Source: Verrucomicrobiaceae bacterium
Lineage (GTDB): Bacteria > Verrucomicrobiota > Verrucomicrobiia > Verrucomicrobiales > Verrucomicrobiaceae
NCBI GenBank assembly: GCA_027490195.1
Contig: JAIXYN010000031.1
Span: forward strand, 45,749 to 109,748
DNA: 64,000 nucleotides
Reading direction: 5' to 3'
Part shown: positions 9,115 through 16,978 of the stretch, piece by piece
Numbering within the stretch: position 1 is the first letter of the stretch
Layout of the letters: each line of letters starts with the position of its first letter
Notes under the pieces: model-generated
Told to the model about the DNA's origin: nothing
Database searches by the model: none
What the model saw: the letters and a program-made list of their open reading frames with translations, nothing else
Program-made: the position numbers and the translations under genes

Positions 9115-10669
9115 AGAGTTTCATGCCTTGCTGCGGGTTGATCATCTTCACGTAGCCAAGCATGCCGCTGACCCAGCCGGCAAAGTTGTCATGGCCAATG
9201 CGGTTCTGCGCAGGCAGACCGGTTTTATCCGCCTGATGCAGGATCGCACGCAGCCGGCGGCGGGTTTTGCGGTCCACATTGCAGCGGTCATTCACCACGA
9301 TGCCGGTGACGCTTTGCTGAGCGTTGCGGCGCTGGATGCGGGTCTTGGCGGTGTTGACCTCGAAGTGCTCATCCTTCACGATGTGGTGCAGGCGGCTGAG
9401 GATCAATGCGGTGGCCTTGGCGGGTTCACCACGGCTCGAGAAGGTCAGGTCATCTGCATAGCGCGTGTAAGTCCAGCCGTGCTTGGCGGCGAGGGCGGCA
9501 AAGCGCAGGTCGAGCTTCCGGGCGCAGAGATTGCTCAGCGCAGGGCTGGTGCAGGCACCCTGCGGCAGCGCACGCAAACCGTTGGCGACGTGATAGGTCT
9601 GCCCGTCATACGTCACAGTGCGGCGCGGGCACTCCGTGCAAAGCAGGGCCAGGACCGTGGCCACCGCAGGTGAGTAGCCAAGCTGCTGAAAGATGCCGCG
9701 CACGCGTGGGAAGGTGATGCTGGGGAAAAAGTCCTTCAAATCAGCGTTCAAGACCACATCCTTGCCGGTGTGTGACCGTGCGTTTGTCAGCGTGCTGCGC
9801 TCACGCACAAAGCCGTGAGCCACACCGCTCACAGGCACGTGTTCGAGGATGTTTTGCAAAATCCAGCTCTGGGCACGGGCGAGATCGGCATGCGGTGTGG
9901 AGATTTCACGCATGCCCCCGCTCTTTTTCGGAATTTGAAAGCGGATGTAGTGCGTGACCACGGCCACTTCGGCATGAAAGGCCAGCCAGCGTAGGCGTTT
10001 CACCGGCAGTTCCAATGCGGTGGCGAGTTCCGCCGGAGTGGAGAGGATCGGCAGCTTTGCCTCCTGCAATTTTTCGATGTGAGATCGCCGGTCCGCGAGG
10101 CCACCGGAGACACCCCGGCCCAGGAAGATGATGTCCGTGGCTTTGCGCTGGACGATGGCCTCCTCGCGCGCTGCTTTGCGCTGGGCGGCCTCTGCTTTCT
10201 TCTGGCGTTTAAGCTCGGCTTTCGCGGCTTTGTCCGCACTGACGGCAGCCATGCCCTGATGATGCACGCCTTCATAGCTGGGGCGGAGCTCTTCCATCTT
10301 CAGGCCGATCTCGTGGATCTCCGCCAACGCCTCCGGCGTGATGAATCCTTCGCCCACCATCGCGCGGTCGATCATGAGCGTACGCTCGTCCGTGACTGGT
10401 GGGATGACGCTCTGGCGGCCAAAGGCGAAGAGATTGCTCCACAGTGGGCGGCCCATGGCCTTGGCCTGCTTCTTGGTCTCAGCGCCGGAGATACCGGTGA
10501 AGATGTCGGAGTCGAGCTGCGTCAGTGTCCTAGGTTTGACCGGTTTTGGAGCCGTGCGGGCCTGTGGCACGGTGTTGTGCCGTGGACTGGTGGAAGGCCG
10601 GGGAAGCGGCGGAGGCGTACTCGGAGTGGAGCCGCCGAGAAGCCGTCGGATGAAGCTTAGTAGTCCCAT
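9080..10669 (-). CDS. Retron-type reverse transcriptase with long N-terminal extension
   Basis: A 529-residue RNA-directed DNA polymerase. Numbered from the ATG at 10669: NARSH at about 297-301 matches the retron NAxxH motif, LKDFFPSI at 311-318 is motif A, LPQGACTSPALSN at 368-380 the fingers/palm motif, YADD at 404-407 the catalytic aspartates, and VTG at 454-456 the retron-typical C-terminal motif that recognises the cognate msr. Unusually, about 200 residues precede the RT core: a Pro-rich stretch (20-50) and a Lys/Arg/Ala-rich probable coiled coil (145-180). An in-frame GTG lies 30 codons further upstream, but ATG-MGLLSFIRR is a better start and leaves the ncRNA outside the gene. It follows the SWIM and ARM-like genes and the structured RNA on the same strand. 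Confidence 0.93.
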   Translation of the reverse strand: MGLLSFIRRLLGGSTPSTPPPLPRPSTSPRHNTVPQARTAPKPVKPRTLTQLDSDIFTGISGAETKKQAKAMGRPLWSNLFAFGRQSVIPPVTDERTLMIDRAMVGEGFITPEALAEIHEIGLKMEELRPSYEGVHHQGMAAVSADKAAKAELKRQKKAEAAQRKAAREEAIVQRKATDIIFLGRGVSGGLADRRSHIEKLQEAKLPILSTPAELATALELPVKRLRWLAFHAEVAVVTHYIRFQIPKKSGGMREISTPHADLARAQSWILQNILEHVPVSGVAHGFVRERSTLTNARSHTGKDVVLNADLKDFFPSITFPRVRGIFQQLGYSPAVATVLALLCTECPRRTVTYDGQTYHVANGLRALPQGACTSPALSNLCARKLDLRFAALAAKHGWTYTRYADDLTFSSRGEPAKATALILSRLHHIVKDEHFEVNTAKTRIQRRNAQQSVTGIVVNDRCNVDRKTRRRLRAILHQADKTGLPAQNRIGHDNFAGWVSGMLGYVKMINPQQGMKLFKAWDLLGGQK

Positions 10670-10701
10670 GGGTGTGTTCAGACCGAAGGAGATGTTTCGT
10701 G

Positions 10702-10935
10702 ATTTTCCGGGAGGGGCGCATGCGTCACTGACTACTTGCTCAGGACCAAGTCCGTTCACTCAGGCCACTGTCGCCTCCCGACGCGTGCGAACGTTCGGGT
10801 TGCCTTGGCCAAGCGTCGGGAGGCGACAGTGGCCATCCGAACAACGGGCTTGGGGATGCATGGACGGGCAGCTTCATTCGCGGCGGAACACCGCAAGGAT
10901 GGTCTCAGTGAGCATGCGTCCCCTCTCGGGAAATG
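10702..10935 (-). ncRNA. Candidate retron msr-msd non-coding RNA
   Basis: The 303-bp gap between the SWIM gene and the reverse transcriptase holds a nested inverted-repeat structure that matches a retron ncRNA. The outer arms are 10905-10935 (5' side, a1) and 10702-10731 (3' side, a2): 27 of 29 aligned positions pair, with two single-base bulges. Inside lies a perfect 22-bp stem with a 28-nt loop (10763-10834), the msd-like hairpin. The ~70 nt between a1 and the hairpin (10835-10904) would be the msr; it contains a short GCGG/CCGC hairpin with a 4-nt loop at 10883-10894. Order 5'-a1-msr-msd-a2-RT is the canonical retron order. The exact RNA ends, branch guanosine and msDNA limits are not determined; they are inferred from pairing only. 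Confidence 0.85.
10763..10834 (-). repeat. Perfect 22-bp inverted repeat, 28-nt loop (msd stem candidate)
   Basis: Arms 10763-10784 and 10813-10834 are exact reverse complements. The 28-nt loop contains the palindrome CGAACGTTCG and ends near TTGGCCAA. There is no T-run after either arm, so this is not a rho-independent terminator. Its place inside the outer a1/a2 arms points to the reverse-transcribed part of the retron RNA. Confidence 0.9.
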
Positions 10936-10972
10936 TGGAAAGATCGTGTTTCGGTGGTGGCGGCCTCCGGGG

Positions 10973-12673
10973 TCAGGGGTTGGTGCGAAACCCGGACCAG
11001 AGCCTCTCATACAGAGACGGCGTGCCTGGGTCAACGGGGTTCAAAAGTTTGCGGCGGAAGGCGATGAGGTGCCGGCAGGGGCCTTTCCTCAGTCCGCCTT
11101 TGAAATGATGAGAGCAGTCGCACTTGGCGCGGCGCATCATGCCGTCGCGGTCCAGCAGCAGCTCCACTTCGCGTTTTTGCACCGTGCCTGTGTGCAGCTT
11201 GGTGTCATTGGGAGCATCGGTGCTGCTGTGCACGAGCACATCGCGGTCGGGGATATCGCGTGCGGCCACGGCCTCCGCATTGGGTGGGCCCATCTGCTCT
11301 TCTCCCATCACCTGTGGCATGATCTGACGCCAGCGGTAAACCTGATGCGGCAGATCAAAGATGACCTGGCCGGAATGCGCCAGATGCTTCAGCGCCGCAG
11401 TTGTGATGGGGGCCGAGGCCGCACTGGCGCTGACGAGCATGGCAAGATCTGCCGAATGCTTCTGGCGGAGTGTGGCGGCGACTTTTTCGATCACATCCGG
11501 GCCCGGCTCCTGCGGTGGCAGCAGAAGGTCCAATGCGCTGCCGTGGGTCCAGTCATTCGTAGTCCAGCCGGAGAGACCCAGCGTGAGCTTCATCGGGCCC
11601 ATGTGCGCGATCCACATGGAGGGCAGGCCGGTGCCGAGCAGGCAGACCTCCACGCGATCTATCAGCGGCAGCAGACGTGCCAGGGCCAGCAGGCGGCGCA
11701 CGCCCCAGACGCGGATGGGCTCCATGGACTGCGCACACGGCGGCGCAGCGCGGTCAACGATGCGCTGCTCCCAGGGCTCCAGCACCAGCTCGGGTGCACG
11801 GCCTTCCACCAGTTCAAACCGTAGCGCGCGCGGGCTGCGCGGGGCCTTGTGCCGGCGCAGCCAGGCGAGGAGGGAGTACAGTCCCTGCCGCGAGAGTATC
11901 ACCCGCCGCATGGGCAGAGTCATGGCGCCCTGAAGCTGCATGAAGCCGCGCAGCCAGCCGGTGGGGAGGTCGATCTTTTCTTCGCGATAATCCTCGCCGC
12001 CCTGCACTTTGACTTCAAAGCCTGAGGGATCGACGTGAAAGCGCGCGGGCTGGTAGGTACGAAGAGTCTGGAAGTGGTGAAAGAGATCCCAGGAGTAATC
12101 CACATTCGTCGTGCCGCACTGCACGCCTGCTGCGGGGGTGAAGCACTCGTCACGCTCGACGCTCAGGCAGCCATAGCTTGACTCATCTGCGCTGAAGCAC
12201 TCAAAGAACACCACGTCTGGCGCCACGGTGATGACGGGATCGCAAGGCATGAGCAGACGCCACAGCTCCTGATCATGGCGGCGTAGGTGGTCGGAGTACT
12301 TCAGCCGGGCACTCCAGTAGCTTTTGCGCGCGCGGTCGAACTTTTTTTCAAAATCGTGCGGCAGCGGCTGCTTGTGCTTTGCCTGCATTTCCTGAGTGGC
12401 CTCGCGCACTGCTTCGGCGCGGATGGCGCTCTGGCGCTGCTGCTCGGCCTTCCGCCATTCTTCGTAGGCGGTTTTGTCGCGGGGTTTGAAGCGCAGGTCA
12501 TTGATCACCACATCATGCAGCGCGGAGATGGCTTCCCGGAAGTGAAGGGGATTTTTCAGTGCGGCATCAAAGGCCACCGCGTCCCGCTTCAAGTTGGGCG
12601 AGAGGGACACAATCTGCCCGCCACCCGAATCGGCGACATGACTGCGACCGCGATAGGCAAAAGTGATGTTCAT
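10973..12673 (-). CDS. SWIM zinc-finger protein (retron accessory, winged-helix/SWIM type)
   Basis: A 566-residue protein with a C-terminal SWIM zinc finger: Cys518-x-Cys520 ... Cys533-x-His535 (CDCSHH...PCRH). Before it, around residues 425-450, SGQVIFDLPHQVYRWRQI resembles the winged-helix segment that precedes SWIM fingers in related bacterial proteins. The first ~350 residues are not recognisable. The start ATG overlaps the stop of the ARM-like gene (ATGA), so the two are coupled. The gene ends 38 bases before the candidate ncRNA. SWIM domains bind DNA or proteins; here it is probably part of the retron effector. As I recall, retron type XIII is defined by ARM + winged-helix/SWIM + RT proteins, which fits. 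Confidence 0.85.
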   Translation of the reverse strand: MNITFAYRGRSHVADSGGGQIVSLSPNLKRDAVAFDAALKNPLHFREAISALHDVVINDLRFKPRDKTAYEEWRKAEQQRQSAIRAEAVREATQEMQAKHKQPLPHDFEKKFDRARKSYWSARLKYSDHLRRHDQELWRLLMPCDPVITVAPDVVFFECFSADESSYGCLSVERDECFTPAAGVQCGTTNVDYSWDLFHHFQTLRTYQPARFHVDPSGFEVKVQGGEDYREEKIDLPTGWLRGFMQLQGAMTLPMRRVILSRQGLYSLLAWLRRHKAPRSPRALRFELVEGRAPELVLEPWEQRIVDRAAPPCAQSMEPIRVWGVRRLLALARLLPLIDRVEVCLLGTGLPSMWIAHMGPMKLTLGLSGWTTNDWTHGSALDLLLPPQEPGPDVIEKVAATLRQKHSADLAMLVSASAASAPITTAALKHLAHSGQVIFDLPHQVYRWRQIMPQVMGEEQMGPPNAEAVAARDIPDRDVLVHSSTDAPNDTKLHTGTVQKREVELLLDRDGMMRRAKCDCSHHFKGGLRKGPCRHLIAFRRKLLNPVDPGTPSLYERLWSGFRTNP

Positions 12674-14421
12674 GCGGCGGCCTTGATTGAGTTTTCCACC
12701 GCAGGATGCAGCACCAGCTCTGGCAGCGCCTGCGCCACAGCTGGTTCCAATTCTGGACGAGAGGCGATCAGCGTCATCACTGCGGCCAACGCCGCACGTG
12801 CCTCGGGACCGCGAATGGACCGCACGGCGGCCACGAGCACCGGCAGCAGCTTTTCATCCGGCGTTTTCGTGAGCGCATTCACGATCTGCCGCAGCGCCTT
12901 CAATTTCTGCCTGCCGCCGCGATGCACGTCCAGCAGCACACTGGTCCACACCGGAGCCAGATCATCCGCACCCACCGGCGGGTTTTCGGCACGCACTGCG
13001 AGTGCGTCGATCATGCGGCTGCGCAGATCCACATACGGCGTCTCGGCCAGACGGCTCCACAGTGCGGCATCATGCCAGCCTGGGGAGTTCTCCAGCTCCA
13101 TCCATGCCCATGCGCCCTCGCGGATGCCGGCATTGGCACTGTCAAAGAATCGGCATACCACCGGCATCTGATACACCTCCGCCGTGCCAAGCTGCGCCAG
13201 CGCCCAACGGACGATTTCTCCGCCAAGGCCAAGACACTGCGCCCGCCACAGACCCGCGATCACACCCCGCTCAGCCGCATCACGTGGCGCTGCCTTTTCT
13301 AGGAGTCGCAGCCCCAGTCGCGCAATCGGCGTGGCCTTTGCCAGCGCGATCTCCACGCGCTGCGCCAGCGAAACGCGCTCATCGCGCACATGCTTCAGCA
13401 TCGCATCACACAAGAGCTGGGCCACACGCGGATTCTCGCACTTCAGCAGTTTCAGCCAGGTCTCCAGCGGCCAGTTCGCCGCTTCCGTGCACTCGGACAG
13501 CAGTCTCGCCCCATAGCTTTGCACTTCCTCATCGGCATGCGCGAGCATGCGTGTCAGAACGTCCGCCGAAGGTGCATTCGTGACCGTTTTGGCCAGCTCC
13601 TGATGCCAGGCCAGCGCCCAGACCCGCACCACACGCGACTGCGCCGTCACGATCAGCTCCAGCGCTGCCACCGCACCGTCCGGCGTGCGCCAGTGCTGTG
13701 AAAACGCCGGGCCTGGCCGCAGATCCGCCAGCGTTCGGCCCTCCTTAAGTATCGCCCGCAGAGGGCTGAATTCCACGGCATCGCTCTCGCCATGCAGCGC
13801 GTGCATGAGGCTCCAGCTGTCGAGCAAATTCTCTCCGGCGGCGAGATCCTCATCCTGAAACGCCGCCAACCCCGGCACCACAGCCGCCAGGTAGCGCGGC
13901 CCGTCCTTGAAGCCCAGCTTGCGGAAGTACCGCCACACGCGCCGCTGCAGGTAGTAGCGCGTGCGGTATTTGAAGATGCGGAATTTTTCCAGCTTCTTCG
14001 GTGTGAGGTATTTCGACATCGTGGCCGAGAAAACATTGCGCGGTGTTTGGAGCACCTCGGACTGGAACATGGTCCGGGAAGCCCGGTCCCATTGAAATTC
14101 TTTGCCGCGCCTGCGCCGCACGAGCCGGTCAAATGCCACAAAGCACCGTGCCATCACGGCATCATCACCACGTGCCTCGGCAGATTTGAAGAGCCGCTTC
14201 ACCACTACCTGATGGCCCGGCTTGTCGAAGGGCAGTTCAAAATAGCTCTGCATCATTGTCCGGGCCCACGGACGCGGATCATTCTTCCATTTCTCCGCCA
14301 GCCCCGCGAGCGCCTTGGGTTCCTTCAGGGTGCGAATCGTCTCAAGGAAGGCATCAGCGCCAGCACTGAGTTGCTCCTCAGCCAGCAGATGCATTCCCCG
14401 TTGATCGCTCGAATTTCCCAC
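12670..14421 (-). CDS. ARM/HEAT-repeat-like protein (retron accessory)
   Basis: A 583-residue, almost wholly helical protein rich in Ala, Leu and Arg. Repeated helix pairs such as DVLTRMLAHADEEVQSYGARLLS and LLKCENPRVAQLLCDAMLKHV, separated by ~35-40 residues, are typical of ARM/HEAT solenoids; residues about 280-570 look repetitive, and the first 250 carry a basic region (LVRRRRGKEF, RTRYYLQRRVWRYF). No enzymatic motif was found. A solenoid would serve as a scaffold or sensor. It is the first gene of the retron operon (ARM, SWIM, ncRNA, RT). The start is GTG at 14421; an ATG at 14394 is an alternative. Confidence 0.75.
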   Translation of the reverse strand: MGNSSDQRGMHLLAEEQLSAGADAFLETIRTLKEPKALAGLAEKWKNDPRPWARTMMQSYFELPFDKPGHQVVVKRLFKSAEARGDDAVMARCFVAFDRLVRRRRGKEFQWDRASRTMFQSEVLQTPRNVFSATMSKYLTPKKLEKFRIFKYRTRYYLQRRVWRYFRKLGFKDGPRYLAAVVPGLAAFQDEDLAAGENLLDSWSLMHALHGESDAVEFSPLRAILKEGRTLADLRPGPAFSQHWRTPDGAVAALELIVTAQSRVVRVWALAWHQELAKTVTNAPSADVLTRMLAHADEEVQSYGARLLSECTEAANWPLETWLKLLKCENPRVAQLLCDAMLKHVRDERVSLAQRVEIALAKATPIARLGLRLLEKAAPRDAAERGVIAGLWRAQCLGLGGEIVRWALAQLGTAEVYQMPVVCRFFDSANAGIREGAWAWMELENSPGWHDAALWSRLAETPYVDLRSRMIDALAVRAENPPVGADDLAPVWTSVLLDVHRGGRQKLKALRQIVNALTKTPDEKLLPVLVAAVRSIRGPEARAALAAVMTLIASRPELEPAVAQALPELVLHPAVENSIKAAA

Positions 14422-14534
14422 GCTCCCGTGAGTTTGGAAAAGAAGCTAAAACGCGTCAATGAAAACCGGCAGGCGCCTTCAAAATTGTCTTTTCCCCAAG
14501 GCGCTACGAATTGTCGGTACCAGCGCTCCTTAGT

Positions 14535-15086
14535 TCACGCCACGCGTTGCCTCGCAGCTTCAGCCACGACTTGTTCCAGAACCGCGTGGGTTTTTACGAT
14601 CCATTTTTCCTCCATCGGCGTGTCCCAGAGCAGCTTGCGCACCTTGGCTTCATCAAGCCGATCCGTGGCGAAAAGGAATGACAGCAGCCGAATGTCCTTG
14701 GGCCGTCCGGCAAAGAGCTTGGCCACAGCCATGTCGTGCGGATCGAGAGCAAACACCCGCGGGCAACCTTCCAAGGGCACCAGCCGATCACGGAAGTCTG
14801 GAGGGAAATTGTCGAAAGCGGCGGGGCGAACAATGTCGGCGTAATACTTATAGTGCTCGAAGAAGCCGCTGTCCTTCCCAAGAGTTTCACTGAGCAAGTT
14901 TCCCAACGACTGGTCCCATGGATCCAGAATGAAATCAGCATCTAAAGTCTGCTCGTAGCTATCGGTCTCCTCTGGCAGATTTGGATGCGTACAAAGGGCG
15001 GAAGAAGAACCAAAAACAACAATACGGGCCTCTGGCGCGATGGCGGAGACAGACGCAGCCAAATGCTTTAATGACGAGAAGCGCAT
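14535..15086 (-). CDS. Nucleotidyltransferase-fold protein (DUF6036-like), possible toxin-antitoxin component
   Basis: A 183-residue protein with a minimal nucleotidyltransferase signature: VVFGSSSAL at residues 23-31 (the GS motif) and DADFILD at 49-55 (the two carboxylates that hold magnesium). FALDPHDMAVAKLFAGRPKD further on is typical of DUF6036-type proteins, where the NTase transfers nucleotides or acts as an antitoxin. The ATG start overlaps the end of the small upstream gene by 19 bases, suggesting coupled translation. The pair lies just upstream of the retron operon on the same strand, separated by 113 bp with no terminator seen. Whether it belongs to a toxin-antitoxin pair is an inference from size, overlap and family. 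Confidence 0.7.
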   Translation of the reverse strand: MRFSSLKHLAASVSAIAPEARIVVFGSSSALCTHPNLPEETDSYEQTLDADFILDPWDQSLGNLLSETLGKDSGFFEHYKYYADIVRPAAFDNFPPDFRDRLVPLEGCPRVFALDPHDMAVAKLFAGRPKDIRLLSFLFATDRLDEAKVRKLLWDTPMEEKWIVKTHAVLEQVVAEAARQRVA

Positions 15087-15397
15087 AAAAATTGTTTTTT
15101 TTCTGTGCGACTGAGCAGGCCGGGAAAAGGAGCGAAACCCTTCAAAAGGCGAGTTTCTTCATCATCCGCACGCAGCACTTCACCGAGCCTGGACATGCCG
15201 GCCTGGGTTTCGAGAGCACTTATAATGAGCTGCTGCCAGGAAAGAAGCTGTCTTGCCCCATGATGATCAATGGAGAGCCAGCGCTGAACAGTCGCCTGAG
15301 CCCTGCGCAACAACTCAGGATCCCGCTCAAACTTGTCCGCGAGGTAGCAGAAATACGCGTGTTCCAGCTTGTCGCCCGTGTCGTCGTGCTCGTGCAT
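15068..15397 (-). CDS. Small helical protein paired with the nucleotidyltransferase
   Basis: A 109-residue predicted helical protein starting MHEHDDTGDKLEHAYFCYLA. I do not recognise a family. The ATG at 15397 is chosen because the 62 codons upstream in the same frame run into coaC and are Arg/Trp/Ser-rich, unlike protein. It overlaps the nucleotidyltransferase by 19 bases, which suggests a two-gene unit. Its middle (LLSWQQLIISALETQAGMSRLGEVL) could be a helix-turn-helix-like segment, which would suit an antitoxin or regulator, but this is not firm. Confidence 0.6.
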   Translation of the reverse strand: MHEHDDTGDKLEHAYFCYLADKFERDPELLRRAQATVQRWLSIDHHGARQLLSWQQLIISALETQAGMSRLGEVLRADDEETRLLKGFAPFPGLLSRTEKKQFLCASRH

Positions 15398-15440
15398 GGG
15401 CGGAAGATAGTGGACAGAGGACGTGCTGCCAAGGGTCACT

Positions 15441-15980
15441 TTAGCGAGCGGCCAGGACATTCGCCACCGCCTGGAGGATCGTCTCCACCTCCGCCAGCCG
15501 CCCGACGCCTTCATAACCGCAGGCGAGCATGCCGGAGGCGGGTTCAACGAACTGCGCACCAAAACCGCGCAGGGTCTCCACATTCCTCTGCGTGGCGGGG
15601 TGCTGCCACATCTTACCGTTCATGGCGGGGGCGATCAAAATCGGGGCGCGGGTGGCCAGGGCGATGGCGGTGAGGGCGTCGTGGGCGAAGCCGTTCGCCA
15701 TGGAAGCCAGAATATTGGCGGTGGCGGGGGCGATCAGGAGCAAATCGGCCTCGTCGGCGAGCTGGATGTGCCCGGGCTGCCAGCCTTCTTTTTCGGCAAA
15801 CAGGTCGGTGATGACCGGGTTTTTAGACAGCGTTCCCAGTGTGAGGGGCGTAACAAATTCCAGCGCCGATTTCGTCAGCACGCAGGTCACCCCATGGCCA
15901 GCCTTGGTGAGCTGACTGGCGAGGTCCGCCGCCTTGTAGGCTGCGATGGAACCGGTGACGCCGAGGATGATGCGGGACAT
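15441..15980 (-). CDS. coaC: Phosphopantothenoylcysteine decarboxylase (flavoprotein, CoaC type)
   Basis: A 179-residue HFCD flavoprotein. It catalyses FMN-dependent decarboxylation of 4'-phosphopantothenoylcysteine to 4'-phosphopantetheine in coenzyme A synthesis. Visible motifs: GVTGSIAAYKAADLA (FMN/phosphate loop), GHIQLADEADLLLIAPATANI (catalytic His and FMN contacts), APAMNGKMW (substrate-binding PxMNxxMW motif) and LACGYEGVGRL (flexible flap with active-site Cys). The length is that of a stand-alone CoaC; the CoaB synthetase domain, fused in many bacteria, is absent. ATG at 15980 is chosen because the 27 upstream codons lack family similarity. Divergent from nrdR. Confidence 0.9.
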   Translation of the reverse strand: MSRIILGVTGSIAAYKAADLASQLTKAGHGVTCVLTKSALEFVTPLTLGTLSKNPVITDLFAEKEGWQPGHIQLADEADLLLIAPATANILASMANGFAHDALTAIALATRAPILIAPAMNGKMWQHPATQRNVETLRGFGAQFVEPASGMLACGYEGVGRLAEVETILQAVANVLAAR

Positions 15981-16085
15981 AAACCCACGATAAACGCGAA
16001 AATCCGCCCGCAAAGCCCGAACTACGATGGTGCTTGCCATCCTGCCCGCGAGAAAGCACATTCCCCACCCCTACCCCCTGACTGA

Positions 16086-16574
16086 ATGCGTTGCCCCAAA
16101 TGTGGAAGCTCCCAGGATAAAGTCATCGACTCCCGCGAGGCGAGGGAGGGGCACGCCATCCGCCGCCGCCGGGAATGCATGAAGTGCGATTTTCGCTTCA
16201 CGACCTATGAGATCGTAGAGCGCGAGGAACTGCGCGTGGTGAAGCGCAACGGCGCCCGCGAGAACTTCAACCGCGACAAGCTGCTGGGCGGCGTGCGCAA
16301 GTCCTGCGAAAAGCGCCCGGTAAAGATGGAACAGCTGGAGCAGCTGGTGGATGACATCGCCAACGAGCTGGAAGAGGAAGGCTACCGCGAAATCCCCAGC
16401 ACGGTGATCGGTGCGAAGGTGATGCGCCGCCTGGAGGCCATCGACCATGTGGCCTACGTGCGCTACGCCTCGGTGTACCGCCAGTTCGAGGACGTAGGCG
16501 AGTTCATCGACGAGATCAAGAGCCTCGGCGAACGCCGTCCGCGCGACGGCAAGCAGCCGGAACTTTTCCGTTAA
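16086..16574 (+). CDS. nrdR: Transcriptional repressor NrdR
   Basis: A 162-residue NrdR. The N-terminal zinc ribbon has Cys3, Cys6, Cys31 and Cys34 (MRCPKCG... CMKCDFRFTTYE), followed by the ATP-cone (VVKRNGARENFNRDKLLGGV onwards) that senses dATP/ATP. NrdR represses ribonucleotide reductase genes; none is visible in this window. Full length, ATG start. It is followed after 6 bases by the HIT gene, so the two are probably co-transcribed. Confidence 0.96.
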   Translation: MRCPKCGSSQDKVIDSREAREGHAIRRRRECMKCDFRFTTYEIVEREELRVVKRNGARENFNRDKLLGGVRKSCEKRPVKMEQLEQLVDDIANELEEEGYREIPSTVIGAKVMRRLEAIDHVAYVRYASVYRQFEDVGEFIDEIKSLGERRPRDGKQPELFR

Positions 16575-16580
16575 TCCGCC

Positions 16581-16934
16581 ATGAGTGAGAAGACTATTTT
16601 TCAAAAGATCATCGACCGCGAAATCCCCGCCCCGCTCGTCTATGAGGACGATCTGGTGGCCGCCTTCAACGACGTTAATCCCCAGGCTCCGATCCATGTG
16701 CTGATCGTGCCGAAAAAGCTGATCCCACGGGTCGGCGAGGCCGTGGCCGAAGACCAGGCCACACTGGGCGCTCTGCTGCTCGCAGCGGGGAAAATTGCCG
16801 ACAAGCTGGGCATTAAAGACCGCAGCAAAGGCTTCCGCCTCGTGATCAATCACGGCAAGGATGCAGGTGAGTCCGTGCCCCACCTGCATGTGCATCTGCT
16901 GGCAGGCCGCAGCCTAGAATGGCCGCCCGGCTGA
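16581..16934 (+). CDS. HIT family nucleotide-binding protein (HinT-like)
   Basis: A 117-residue histidine-triad protein of the Hint branch. The triad HLHVH at residues 101-105 lies in the C-terminal HLHVHLLAGR, and the N-terminal IFQKIIDREIPAPLVYEDD is the family opening. Such proteins hydrolyse nucleoside phosphoramidates such as aminoacyl-AMP derivatives in the cytoplasm. Full length. It starts 6 bases after nrdR. Confidence 0.93.
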   Translation: MSEKTIFQKIIDREIPAPLVYEDDLVAAFNDVNPQAPIHVLIVPKKLIPRVGEAVAEDQATLGALLLAAGKIADKLGIKDRSKGFRLVINHGKDAGESVPHLHVHLLAGRSLEWPPG

Positions 16935-16978
16935 TTTTTTTTGCAACTTTGGACCGTCCCGGCTGTTTTTTTGAGATC

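Noticed and set aside
9080..10669. Reverse transcriptase as a group II intron maturase or diversity-generating retroelement.
   Set aside because: The RT has retron motifs (NAxxH, VTG) and QGxxTSP rather than the GxxxSQ-type motif of DGR enzymes; no maturase or endonuclease domain and no template/variable repeat pair was seen nearby.
14472..14504. GCGCCTT/AAGGCGC inverted repeat between the retron and nucleotidyltransferase genes as a terminator.
   Set aside because: Only 7 bp, a 18-nt loop and no T-run after either arm.
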